Assembly: GCA_032358255.1 (NCBI GenBank)
Contig: JAULBX010024739.1
Span: 1 to 64,000 of the forward strand
Direction: 5' to 3'
Source of the DNA: Heterotrichella gracilis
Taxonomy: Eukaryota; Sar; Xanthophyceae; Tribonematales; Xanthonemataceae
DNA length: 64,000 nt
Shown piece by piece: positions 23,363-34,175 of this stretch (its first letter is position 1; the number at the start of each line of letters is the position of its first letter). A program made the position numbers and the translations under genes. Below the pieces are notes generated by a model. The model saw nothing but the letters and a program-made list of their open reading frames with translations. It ran no database searches and was not told the DNA's origin.

Positions 23363-25682
23363 CGTTGTCTAGTCCGCGGATACTAGTCGGCCGATACACG
23401 CACAGGAGAGGTGGTGTCAGCACAAAACACTTGCATATCAGCCGTACACCTGTGGTGACTGTGCAGACCACCTTTGTATCAGACAGGAAGACTTTTGCTT
23501 ATGACATACTTGGACTCAACAGTTGGACGCTGGGGCTGCCAGCAGAGTCTTTACTTGGGGTTCCGTCACAGTACACACTAATGACAAGGAACTGAAAACT
23601 CAGGGCCCTGCAAGATCAGACATTGCCAAGAAAAGTAGGTACACAAACTGAAAGACTTGAAAGCAACTGCAAGTGAGGCAAAGCTACCAGCTGCCTTGTT
23701 CCCTACCCTTTCAAGCTCTGCACCTGCTCTGATGGTGTTGCCGCCTTCAGGTCGGTACACGAGGCGAAACCCAACGTTTCCGTACCAGTTTACAAGACAG
23801 TGGACATTGAAAGTTAAAGAGCACCAAAGAACCAACGCCGTGTGTAACGCACCAACATTAATGTGCACTGGATGCATGCATGCAGACCACTCAGTGCAGG
23901 TTTGGTGAAGCCCTGACACCGAGGTTGCTTGTCAAATGTGCAGGTTGAACTAGCCAGGGTACCTTATACTTATATTCAGGATTGATAAACCGTTGAGAGA
24001 CTTGCAGTACCTGCAACATATATGACCTGCTTCGCAAGGGGGGCGTGCCTTGTAAACCCTAAAACCCTTGAGTGATACCGGTACGGGCCCCTAAGTGACA
24101 CTGCCTGAGCATAAGCAATTGGTGAAGTCTGCCACCAGTGCCAACCGTCTATAACCCTGAAGTGTGTTCTTTATGCAAATTCACTTTGGGCCGCCCGCCA
24201 GTGGCTGCCGTAATGATTTCTACTGTAGAGCTCGGAGTGACCAAATGATGACATCGCCCCAAGCGGGCGGTGCCCCGATAGGGTTAACCCCTCAAAGTTT
24301 GTAAACAACACAGCGTGATTTGGTTACCATAGTATGGCACCAAGCTTGCACTTGTCACCTGCTTGGCACTTATAATGAGAAACCTTGTGAACCAACATGA
24401 TGGGCACACCACAGACTTGGTATCAAAAAAACTGTAACAGCTTCATATCATGCGCTTGGAAACCGCTCAATCACTGTTTTGCCAACCCTGCAAAGCAGTC
24501 AAGGCATGGCATGGCATCGCAACATGTGCACCTCTGCACTGCACCGCAGACTGCACAGCAACATATCATGATCACCAGCAACCCATGATGCATATGCCCC
24601 CCCAGATTGCGACCTGCACCCATTCTAATGGATCGCAACGAGACTGAAAATAGGGGCCTTGGCCATGCTGGTAGGGCATGTGACAGATGAGAGGAGTGCT
24701 TTTACCACTGATTGCATTCCATAGGCCACCGGGTGCCTGGCTAGAAGGCCTTGTTCGGGCCCGCAATTGGGGAATCCACCACCACAATGACATGCACAAG
24801 CCGGTGCTCAACTTGTATACCTGAACCACCCCATGATGTGATTCCGATATGACTCCCATGTCCACTGCCTGACTGCCCCGGTGGTGGTGGACTGCCCTTA
24901 AATAAATCAACAAGGCCACAACCGGCGCCGTGCTGCTGCTGGTGCCGCGATGCTGCTGGTGCCGCGATGCTGCTGTTGGTGGTGGCTGGCGGGGGACACA
25001 CGGTGGTGCTGCAATGCTGGTGGCGGTGGGTTCAGGCTGGTGGCGTAGGGTTCAGAACCCAACGCCAAACCCCTAAACCCCACACAGCTGCCGCTGGCGC
25101 CCTGAACCCTGAAACCTCCTTCGTTGGCCCCAGTTGACATCATGGCACCACATTCGCCCCGCCTCGCTGGCCACAGCACGCGATTTTGCTGACATCAGCA
25201 AACCCGCCTAGCTGACGCCACCACGCACCCTCGCTGACATCAGCCCACACAGAAAACCCCACATTTGCTGGCTGCTGCTGCTCATGGAGGGGTTCTTTGG
25301 GGGTCGAGGGCCAGGAGGGCGAGGGGAGGGCAAACACCTAGTGGCCCCTCGCCCTCCTGAAGCTGAAGCTGAACCTGAAGCTGATGCCCAAGCCAGCGCG
25401 CACTTGTTGACATTGCCGCATCCACGCATGCCCCGCTTTTCCTGACGTTGCCGCCCTCAAAACCCCCGCTTTGCCGATGACCGCAGCTCGTCAATGCAAC
25501 CCTTGGGGGTCAACGACCGGGAGGGGGAGGGGGTGACCCCAAGTGGACGCCGAAGGGGGCGGCAGCGCGCAAGTTGCTGACATCAGCACTCCCACCTGAA
25601 CCCCTCTGCTGATGTCAGCGCTTGCACTGCCATGCTGGCGTTGGCGCACTCAAAACCCCCGCTCTTCCTGACGCCGCCGCAC
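23363..25682. other. Spacer upstream of the coiled-coil gene and downstream of the TOL gene
   Basis: From 23363 to about 24900 I see no conserved exon and no element I can name; it holds the coiled-coil gene promoter. From about 24900 to 25682 the sequence is filled with decayed copies of the TOL terminal exon and short GCTGACATCAGC-type repeats. Confidence 0.6.
25200..25682 (-). repeat. Serial echoes of the TOL terminal exon past its stop
   Basis: Copies of the last exon of the TOL gene (source 25683-25790: CCCTCCTGGTCCTCGACCCC and AAACGGGGGTTCTGA) recur at about 25640-25680 (short), 25440-25575 and 25270-25350. The longest keeps CGGCAAAGCGGGGGTTTTGA, that is, the final codons and the stop. 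GCTGACATCAGC motifs separate the units. Confidence 0.8.
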
Positions 25683-28600
25683 TCAGAACCCCCGTTTTGC
25701 CGATGACAGCAGCTCGTCGAATGGGTCCTTGGGGGTCGAGGACCAGGAGGGGGAGGGGGTGACCCCAAGGGGCCCTGAGGGGGCGGCCTTCATTGGCACA
25801 GGGGCCTTGGGGGGCGCGCCCCAGGTGGGTGGGGACTCGCCAAACGCGTCTGCGGTGCAGAGGTGGGTGGGGAGTGGGTTGTGGCAGCGGTAGGGTGCAT
25901 GGAAGGGATCGGCGCTTTGCCCATTACATCACACTTGCCAGTGGGCAGCTTGCAATCGGCTTGGCACAGCTGGCATCATGAAAAGCAGTCCTTGAAGCAC
26001 CATATGAACAAAAAACCATTCCAATCCTCTCACACAAGTGATGGTTCACTAGTTCCAAGTCCACTTGATACAATTCCTCCTATCAGTTCCCAAAACCCAC
26101 CTGGCGTAGGGGCACCAGGGAGCGATGAGGCTGATGCAGTCGACCGATTGGTCACCAGATCATCAAACGCATCGGATTTGATCGGCATGGGATCGATGGA
26201 CAGACCGCTGAAGGAGGGGTTGAGCGAGGGGTGGGGAGCGGGGGGGGTGGGGGCGCGGGCGATGGGGGATGCCGGAGGGCCTGTGGGGATAGCACAGGAT
26301 GGCTTTAGTGGGTGTCGATGCCATGTTGTCCAGAAAGCTTGGTCAGATTTGGGTGTTGTGGAATACACTTCTATCGGCACAAAAAAGGGAGATACACCTC
26401 AAATGTTTGTTTGGTCAAACCATTTGCAAACTGCGCAGCTGCGTACTAGGAGCAGAGCACACCACTGGACTCATATAGAAAACAAAAAGGGGTCTGCGTG
26501 AATTTAGTTTTGTTGGCACATATATTCCCTCCTATAGATGTACATCAGGACCCGTTTCTAGGTCGTACCAGGTGCAGAGAAGGCGTTAGACTCAAAGCCA
26601 AGGGAGGAGGTGGACTCAAACTGGAACAGCGGGTTGGAGGAAACTGTGTGGGCTGGCTGGTTGGCTGCAGACGCAGTGGCTGCTGCTGCTGCGGGGTCGA
26701 AATCCTGGGGGGCCTTGGGGGGCGGGAATGCGGGGGATTCGCTGCCGCTGCTGGGGTAGGCGGTGGGTCCCGCGCGACCTGGATTGTAGGGGAGGGGTGG
26801 GGATTAGTGTGGGTTGAAGGTCAAAGAGGGGAGTGGGGCGGAGAGAAGCACATTGGCCATCACTGTGAAACAATACTGTTCCAGGATGTCTAAAACACAG
26901 GAATCATTGAACACTACTTCACTACAAGTTTATATAAATGCTCTGAGGGCACCAATCTTCCTTGGTCTTGGTTATAAACACGAGAAACATATAACTGACA
27001 TTACAGCATATTTGGTGCGCTCATGTACCTGATGCCGCCCCATTTGGGCGTGTACCTGATCCCTGGGGGGTGGGTGGGGGGGTGAAGCGGTCATGGGCGG
27101 CTGTGTTGTTGATGGAGGGGTAGGATGTGTAGGAGGACTTGGGGGAGGGAGGGGGAACTGGGGGCGGGCGCCCAAACACGGTGGCACCAAAGGGGTTGCC
27201 TGCATAGGGTCGAGGTGGGTGGGGGTGGGTGGGCGGCTAGGTGTGGGTGGGGGTCAAGCCTGGTCATGGTTTAGGGTTTCCAATTGCACGGCTGGTCATG
27301 ATTTAGGGTTTCCGATTGCGCAGCTACAACAGCGGTGGCCCATGATTGGAAAGTGGTTACCATTGTTGACGATACTCCACTTTGGAATGCTTATGTGATT
27401 CCTGTGCCTGTGCTGCAGCCACAATGGTTGCATGGTTGGTGGTTGAGGTGCAGCAGCGCCTCCATTTTTTGGACCAATGACAATGCTGTTGCTACCCCCC
27501 CCCCAACCCCCATCCCATCCCATCTTTCTTTTCCAACCCCCATCCCATCTTTCTTGTCCTCAATAACCATCACATGCAGCAGCCATTGCATAGCTCTGGG
27601 TGCTTGTCCTGTGCAGGTCCTGTGATCGTTGCTGCCATTGGCACCCTAAACCCTAAACACCCGCACCTGCGTTGTCGAAGGCGGGTGGCGGCTGTGTGGC
27701 GCCAAGGGGTGGGTAGCTAGGCTGTGCCGCCAAGGGGGGCTGGGGGGGCAGGCGGGAGACAATGTCCTCAACTGCAGGGGGAGCAAATGTGATACTATGT
27801 CAGCAAATTAGAGAGCAGGCGCAATACATTGTCTTCAAATGCCGAAGAGATATATGTGATCAAATATCAATACATGCCAGGGGCACAAACACCTGCCCAT
27901 CTCCCACATACCAGATGGTGTGGTGGTGGTGGTGGTGGTGGTGGTGGTGGTACCTGAGGTGGTGGGCGGTGGGGGCCGGCGGGCAGGGGGGGCATCGTGG
28001 AAAGGGTCATCGAACGAGGGGGAGGGGGAGAAAACTTTGCCGGAAAAGGCGCTGCCAGCAAATGCACTGGCCCCAAATGCACTCCCCGCAAATGCGCTTT
28101 CGACCGGTGCAGGGGCGCCAAATGCGTTGGATTCGAACCCTATTTGGGGGCCGGGGCCGGCGGGGGGGAATGCGGCTGCGGGGGGAAGGGGGCAGGATTT
28201 CGGCGGGGGGAGGGGAGGCGGGGACGGGGGGGAGGAGGGTGATGTAGTCAGGGGGGAGGAAATGGCAAGGGGGAAGGGGGGCTGGGGGGAGGGGGGTACT
28301 TGGATGGCCAGGGGGAGGGGCTTATTCCACGTAGAATGACAGAAAGGGATGGCTGGGTGATTTGGCGGCACCACATGGACGCCTGTGACCTCACCAGTGC
28401 CAGGGCAAGAAAACCCTACGCAACCTGCCCAAACCCTGCCAAACCCTTCACAAGCCCAGCCTGGCACGCCCACCCCATACCAAAAACCTACAACCCTGCT
28501 CCAGGGTGTTACCCCTACCTGGCGAGAAGGCCTGTTGTTGCGGTGGGGGGTGGGGGGCTGGCGCATCCAGCAGGCTCACGAGATCCACCACCTGGCTGGT

Positions 28601-31600
28601 GGGGGGCGGCGGGTAGGCAGCGGCGGCGGGGGTGGTGGAGGGGATGGTGGGGGTGGGGGGCCCTGAGCTGCTACCCTTGGGCACTGCAAGGGGGGGATAG
28701 GGGTCATTACATGCACTCTGCACATGACTAGGGCCTTTAGGGTGCTAGGGCTCTCCAATTAGGGTTTTCTAGGGATTTGCGCCTCACATGGGTTGACCCC
28801 CAATGGTCCACCCAGCCATTGGAATAAGCTCAAGGAATCGTCCAAGTGGTCGAGGTTTGACTAGGGTTTTTTTGCCTCTTACCTGGGTAGTCCTTTGGCA
28901 GCTTCCCATCCGCCTTGGCCATGACTATCCTGTGCCTGTTGAGCGCCTCACCCAGGGAGTCATAGATGGTGATGGCCTTGGTCAGGACCTCCTCATTGGT
29001 GGAGCGCTCAGCCAGGGCGGTGACCTGGAATGAATCAGTGATGTTATACGCGGGGTTTAGGGAGAATGTCTTGAAGCTGGTGGGGGGACGCAGAATGGCA
29101 AAATGCTTAAAAGATTCTTGCACCACCTGGGCGTGTGCCCACAAAGTATTGCCGTGTGTCGGCAAGCATACACATGCATACTCTGGTACGCTTAGGCAGG
29201 TACCTTGTGCAGTGCTGTGGTGTGCTTGAGTTGGGCAACGGTGTCGTCCCTACCCCTTGCTAGGGCCCCCCACCCCATCCCCCAAGCGCAAGTATTCCTT
29301 ATCCCTACGATTTCCCACACCCTATTAGGGTTTTCCCTACCTGCGGCTCCAGTGCTTTGCACTGCCCCGCCAGCTCAGCAATGAAGTCCTGCTTGACAGC
29401 CCCCGGGTGGTCCGCGGGGAGGGAGTCCAGGAGCTCTGGGCAAGGGGAAAGAGAGGGATGAGGAGTTGCGCATGCTATTGTGCGTAAGGGTTTCCGACGC
29501 CATGGGAACTTTCATGTATACAAGCTGAACCTAATTTGAACCCTGTCCACCGCGTTCTTCACAGCTGTGATTTTCGCAGCCTCTTAACCCCTCCATGATT
29601 CAATCCCCATGGATTAGGTTTTTGACCACAGGGTTTCATACCATGCACCCAGCAGTAGGCCCACCGTGTTCTCCCCAGTGTCCAGGCCCACAGACTTCAC
29701 AACTCCCTCATGAGGGTTTCAAGTTAGGGTTTTAAGTTTTGCAACACGCACCTAGCAGCAGGTCCACCGTGTTCTTCACCGTCTCCAGGTCCTCCAGGAT
29801 CTTATCCGGGGGCTGGTTGGCCGACAGGTGGCGGGGCTGGTAGTCCGACAAAACGATGTTGGGGGCGCGCGAGGGGGTGGGGGGCTGCGAGCCCCCACCG
29901 GTGCTGCCGGGGGGCGCGCCCCAGCTGGGTGCGCTTTGTGGGGGGCGGGGGGACCCCCGTGGGCCGATGCACACTGGGCAGGCGCAGGAGCGGTCGTGCA
30001 CCAGGCCTGCAGGGTAGGGTTTTGGGGTTTAAAGTTGTGCTAGTGTTTAGGGTTCAGGGTTTCGGGTTTTGTGCTAGGCTTGGTCACCACTTCTCCCTAC
30101 ATGTGATGCAAGTCCACAGTTTGCTCTGGACACAGTGTCTGCGATCTTCCTGTGCTGACAAGAGTGCAAGGCTTTTTCTGCCGAACAGCATATGCATGCA
30201 CGTGCGTTTCACAAGTCCAACGCGTGCTCACACGCTGCTCGTATGCACCAGCGCCATTGCTAGAACTGTCCAACACAATAGAGGGCAACACATGGAATTT
30301 AACACAATTTCCTGCCATAACCACCATACAATTTCCTGCCCTCTTACCTTCCGGCTGCACGTACCCCCCTGGGCCCTGCGCGTAGGGCGAGTACCCCACG
30401 CTAGGGTTTGGCTGGTACCCGGCCGGGGCGGGAAACCCTGTCGTGGTTTCCGTGGGCGGCACCGCAGGGGGCGGCGTTTCGATTGGCACGTGCTCAGTGG
30501 GCCGGAGCATGGGGAAGCGCACGCCTGCTGCCTAAAGAGGTCAGGAGGGGGAGACAGTTGTGAGAAAAACTGCAGGGAGCTTGGTGAAGGAATGGGGGGG
30601 CGTTGCAAGGGGGGTTGCTTAAAACGGTACATGCTTTGTGAACTGGGGGGAGCACGGCAAGTGCAGGCCAGCCACTGAGGCTGCAAAAGGGGACAGCTGT
30701 GACTATCCGGCTAGCTATTAGTAATGGATGCTGAGATGTATAGAGTCCCCCCCCCTCCTCAAAATATAGTTCTTTGGTAAAGCCCAACAGTTGAAAGCCT
30801 TTATTAGTGATATCTGGCAACTAACTTGTGGGCAATTGAAGTGCATGTTGGAGTGGGGTGTAGTGAGGGGCAAGGGGTGCAACTGGGTGCAACAATTGTT
30901 TCCCTTACCCTCAGCTTTTCAAACTTCTCCCTGAACCGTGGAGGCTGCAGGTACAGGCCCCACTCCTCGATCAGCGCCAGGACCTTGTCAAACACCTTGA
31001 CATCCACCTGCACAGGGCCAAGAAGGTGAGCCAGAAATTTCTGGTATAGCTGAGCCCCATACTCCCTCCACCATGAACACCCACCGTCAACAAAGGATAG
31101 AACCGGTTCTGGGGAGTTGGAAGCGTTGGTATGGGGACAGGTATGCAAGGTATGAGGGACGGGGAGCAGGTGAGGTGGGAGGCGGGACGTACCCTTCGTT
31201 TCAGCTTGGCGATGGTCCTCATATCCTGGAAGAGCTCCGAGTTGGAAAGCAGGATGTGGAAGGGCTGGCCGCAGTTCTTGACGCACGTTTCCGTCAGCTG
31301 CAGCAAAATATGAGAGGAATTGAGTGTCGGTAGGGGCATGGAACGCATCGTGTTGTAAACATCGGCCCATCGGGAGCGAGAAACAGCGTGTGACAGCCAG
31401 GTGTCATGGGGCGTACCGTGAGCGCTAGGAGTTCCACGTTGGAGCTCTTGTGCGCAAACCTGCGCTGGAGGGCCTTGAGGAACAGCTTGGTGTTGATCCT
31501 GCAAGCAATTATTGGTGGGTTAAATGCTGGTGGGTGTTTGGCACCCAACCAACCCTACACACCCTCCTGGCCCCTCCCAGCTGGCACCTGTTCGTGTTGA

Positions 31601-31760
31601 TGCCGTCCACCACCTCCATGAAGAGCGCCCAATCGGCTCCAGTTGAGTATTCTGACGTGGCTTTTCCCACCAAGACGTCCGGTTTGTCGCCTGAACCGGC
31701 AGCATAGGTTGTGGGGGATGGGGGTTCGCTGCTCCCCCGGGAGGACGCGAACGAAAACAT
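25683..31760 (-). CDS. TOL: TOM1-like (TOL) VHS-GAT ubiquitin/clathrin adaptor
   Basis: Plant-type ESCRT-0 substitute that sorts ubiquitinated membrane cargo at endosomes. Fifteen exons close in phase: 31588-31760, 31417-31498, 31193-31297, 30909-31007, 30348-30531, 29752-30006, 29341-29435, 28883-29024, 28519-28683, 27954-28298, 27667-27771, 27056-27199, 26569-26778, 26101-26280, 25683-25849; 816 residues. VHS domain at 1-153 (SNVELLALTLTETCVKNCG, VFDKVLALIEEW); GAT domain at about 270-365 (LEDLETVKNTVDLLLELLDS and TNEEVLTKAITIYDSLGEAL). The long Pro-rich tail carries endocytic motifs: NPF at 585-587 (EH-domain ligand), FDDPF and KDPF (adaptin-ear DPF type), and several FESNAF, SDAFDDL and SAF repeats. 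The small exon boundaries are supported by phase 1 carried consistently through exons 8-15. Plant TOLs are 400-700 residues, so the tail is long. The gene ends in an echo array. Confidence 0.92.
27919..27950. repeat. (GGT)n microsatellite at the donor of TOL exon 10
   Basis: About ten GGT (minus-strand ACC) units directly follow the donor site at 27953. Length change here would alter the intron just past the 5' splice site. Confidence 0.9.
29545..29705 (-). repeat. Echoes of TOL exon 6 (donor edge)
   Basis: The segment 29641-29700 (GCACCCAGCAGTAGGCCCAC...GTGTTCTCCCCAGTGTCCAGG) is a diverged copy of 29747-29800, the exon 6 end with its donor. A shorter trace (GTCCACCGCGTTCTTCACAG) lies at about 29547-29566. 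Confidence 0.82.
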
Positions 31761-32710
31761 GGCTGTAACGCCGTAAACAACCTACTGCTTAAGTAAACAC
31801 GTAGTATCAGTTATGAAACAGCGCAGGTGGGTACGCTGCAGTCCAAGGCCTAGCGCTAAGGCTAAACCTCGAGCAAAATCAGGCTGTGTATGATGGGTTG
31901 TGAGGTGTTTGCGCTAGGATGTAGCCACGCCAAAAGGGTACAAGGTCGGTTGTGGAGTGCAGTCGGGTAGTGCGTACACGTTCCGGGGCTCGCAATGGAC
32001 GATGGTGGTCGCAAGGTGGTGCTTTGTAGCGTGGTGGTGGTGTGCTTTATTGCTGAGGTTAGGGGGCAGTACCTTGAGGGGGTAGTACAGCATTATGCGA
32101 GGGAGACACTGGTAGGGGGGGATGCAATACTCTACTGCCCGAGGGTGCCTTGTACTAGAGCTCGGGTGTAAACCCTATTAGCTGAATAGGGTTCCTAATT
32201 GGCTAAACCCTAAACTGCTCCCCCATACTATGGGCCATAGTCATCCAGTAAAGCCGCATATATGCATTCAATGCAATTTGCTCCAAAGGCAACCCCGTCT
32301 TACACCTCCATCCAAACAGGGCGCAAAGGGCTTCACACTTTGCTCCACCCAATTTGCGTTGCATCAACCTTCACGGCGCTTCCATTGCTGCGGCTGTTCA
32401 ACTCAGTCGGTCTGAGGCAGCCTCTTACCAACGTGAGTGCAAGTTTACAGTGCCAGCGGCTGGAGCATAGCTGGGAGCGGGACAGAATGTGTGTAGGCTG
32501 CAGGCTCCGAGTGACTCCAAGTGACGTGGTACCCAGGGGGATGTATCTAAGAAGAAAGAAATAATGGGGACGCACAGAGGTGTAGACCTACATTCACCTC
32601 AAGTTACAGGCTATTCAAGGCTCCTATGCTGTGTACACCAAGCGCCAAACCCTTTTGCATGCCATGCATGCTGGCATTGGCTGAGGCCTGTGCTTGACCA
32701 GCCGTTCTGG

Positions 32711-32775
32711 CTGGTTGTTGCCCTGGTGCGAGCCAGTGGCCCATTTGTGCGTCCCCTTTCTTTCTTACAGGCTGT
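32711..32775. repeat. Dispersed repeat copy
   Basis: GCCCTGGTGCGAGCCAGTGG followed by TTGTGCGTCCCCTTTCTTTC. Relatives of the first half occur at 44697, 57238 and 42731, and of the second half at 14208 and 44735. Family borders are not resolvable from one window. Confidence 0.6.
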
Positions 32776-33794
32776 CTGCCATGGCAAGGCTTGGCCCCGG
32801 GGGATCCACACGCTGTTTCCAGGGGCACAGTTGTAAATAAAATATTAAACAACGGGCTTGCAAAGGTAAACGTCTTGAAAAACTTGGAAGGTGTTTGTGG
32901 TGTTGCGCACACCAGTGGTCCGGACACGCCAGGTGTCACTTCCTGGGATACATGAGCAGATGTGCCCGCACATTGGATGCTCTATAAGCTGAAAAGAACC
33001 ATGGCCCTGATCTATGCGTCTGAAATAAACTGCCATAAGCTATTAACCCTGTTAGTAATGAAAAATGAAGGGTGGCTCTAGCCTGCAACCTATGTGACCT
33101 ACCGGCGCAGGTTGAATGAAATATGAAGAATGAAAAATGGCGCACATGGCGGCGAGGGTGGGATGGATGATCCTGGCACTGCCACTCTGCCCTGAAAGCA
33201 AGCAGGATGACAGAGCAATGGTAAAGAGCATAAAATCAGGATCCTGGGCCAACTGTATGTATGGTATTCAACTATTCAGCTACCCACTGCCAGGGCATGT
33301 ATATTATTTTACCTGACGGGAATGCATGGCAAGTGGCCACTGTTGGTGGATGCATCCCTCCGGAAACACGCACGCAACTGTAAATGCATCCTGATTAATC
33401 AACAGCCACCCGGCATAATATGTGCCAGCCGCCAGATGGTGCGTGCATGTGTGTGCACACAAGCAGTCCTGGTGGCCGCATGCATTGCCCAAACACAAAA
33501 CCCTAAACCCTACATGGGATATTGTTTGGGGCCCGGTCCAACTGTAGAGTACTCACTGCCTGCAGATGCCCTCTGGTGATCTGCTGCTAAGTGGGTATTT
33601 TTCGTATGCAGCAACAGCGGCAGCTGCCATGGTGTTGATAAAGCGTACCCCCGGCATGCTTCTAAACCCCTCAACCCCCCATACCTGACTCAACTGCGCC
33701 ACACGCCGGCAAGCGGACCTCCTACAAGCCCACGCCCAGCACCCTGCAGTGGCAAATGCCGCTGCCCTCCCCATGCGCGTCCAGGGTTCGATGG

Positions 33795-34175
33795 ATTGAC
33801 CCAAAACCCTACAGGGTCACACGCTGCACCAGAGGTCGCTGCTGTGCCCCCCACACGCGGCTAGGGTTCCGCAGATCGACCCCAAAACCCTACAGGGTCA
33901 AACGCCGCACCAGTGGCCGCTGCTGTGTCCCCCACGCGCGTCTAGGGTTCCGTGGATTGACCCCAAAACCCTGCAGCGCCACGCGCCACATCCGTGGCCG
34001 CCGCTGTGCCCTCCGCATGCGCCCAGGGTTCCACGGATTGAACCCAAACCGCTAAGCCATTAAGTGAGGCGCTGCCCCATTGCATCCACCCGAGGTCACA
34101 CACCGTACCAGTGGCCGCCACTGTGCCCCCCACGCGCGCCTAGGGTTTCTTGATATACCCCAAAACCCTGCAGGG
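33795..34175 (-). repeat. 81-bp tandem array copying the last codons and stop of the adjacent gene
   Basis: Units begin with ACCCC(A)AAAACCCT at 33799, 33880 and 33961, with degenerate units at 34041 and 34092; the source is 34158-34230. Read on the minus strand the units encode HSSDLWCSV-stop, HSSGHWCGV-stop, HSGGHGCGA and HSGGHWYGV-stop, against the genuine HSSGHWYGV-stop of the terminal exon. Each unit also carries a CCCTA(A)A-type motif and CTAGGGTT. Confidence 0.92.

Larger units (their letters stand above)
31761..34175. other. Spacer between the TOL promoter and the downstream Q/P-rich gene
   Basis: No conserved exon was found. It contains the TOL promoter, TTTAGGG-type fragments near 32165-32215, a dispersed-repeat copy at about 32700-32945, and from about 33750 the 81-bp array derived from the next gene's terminal exon. 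Confidence 0.6.

Noticed and set aside
26030-26100. Apparent stop ending the TOL gene at 26030
   Set aside because: This is intron read-through. The donor at 26100 joins in phase to the exon 25683-25849, which ends with a DPF-containing C-terminus.
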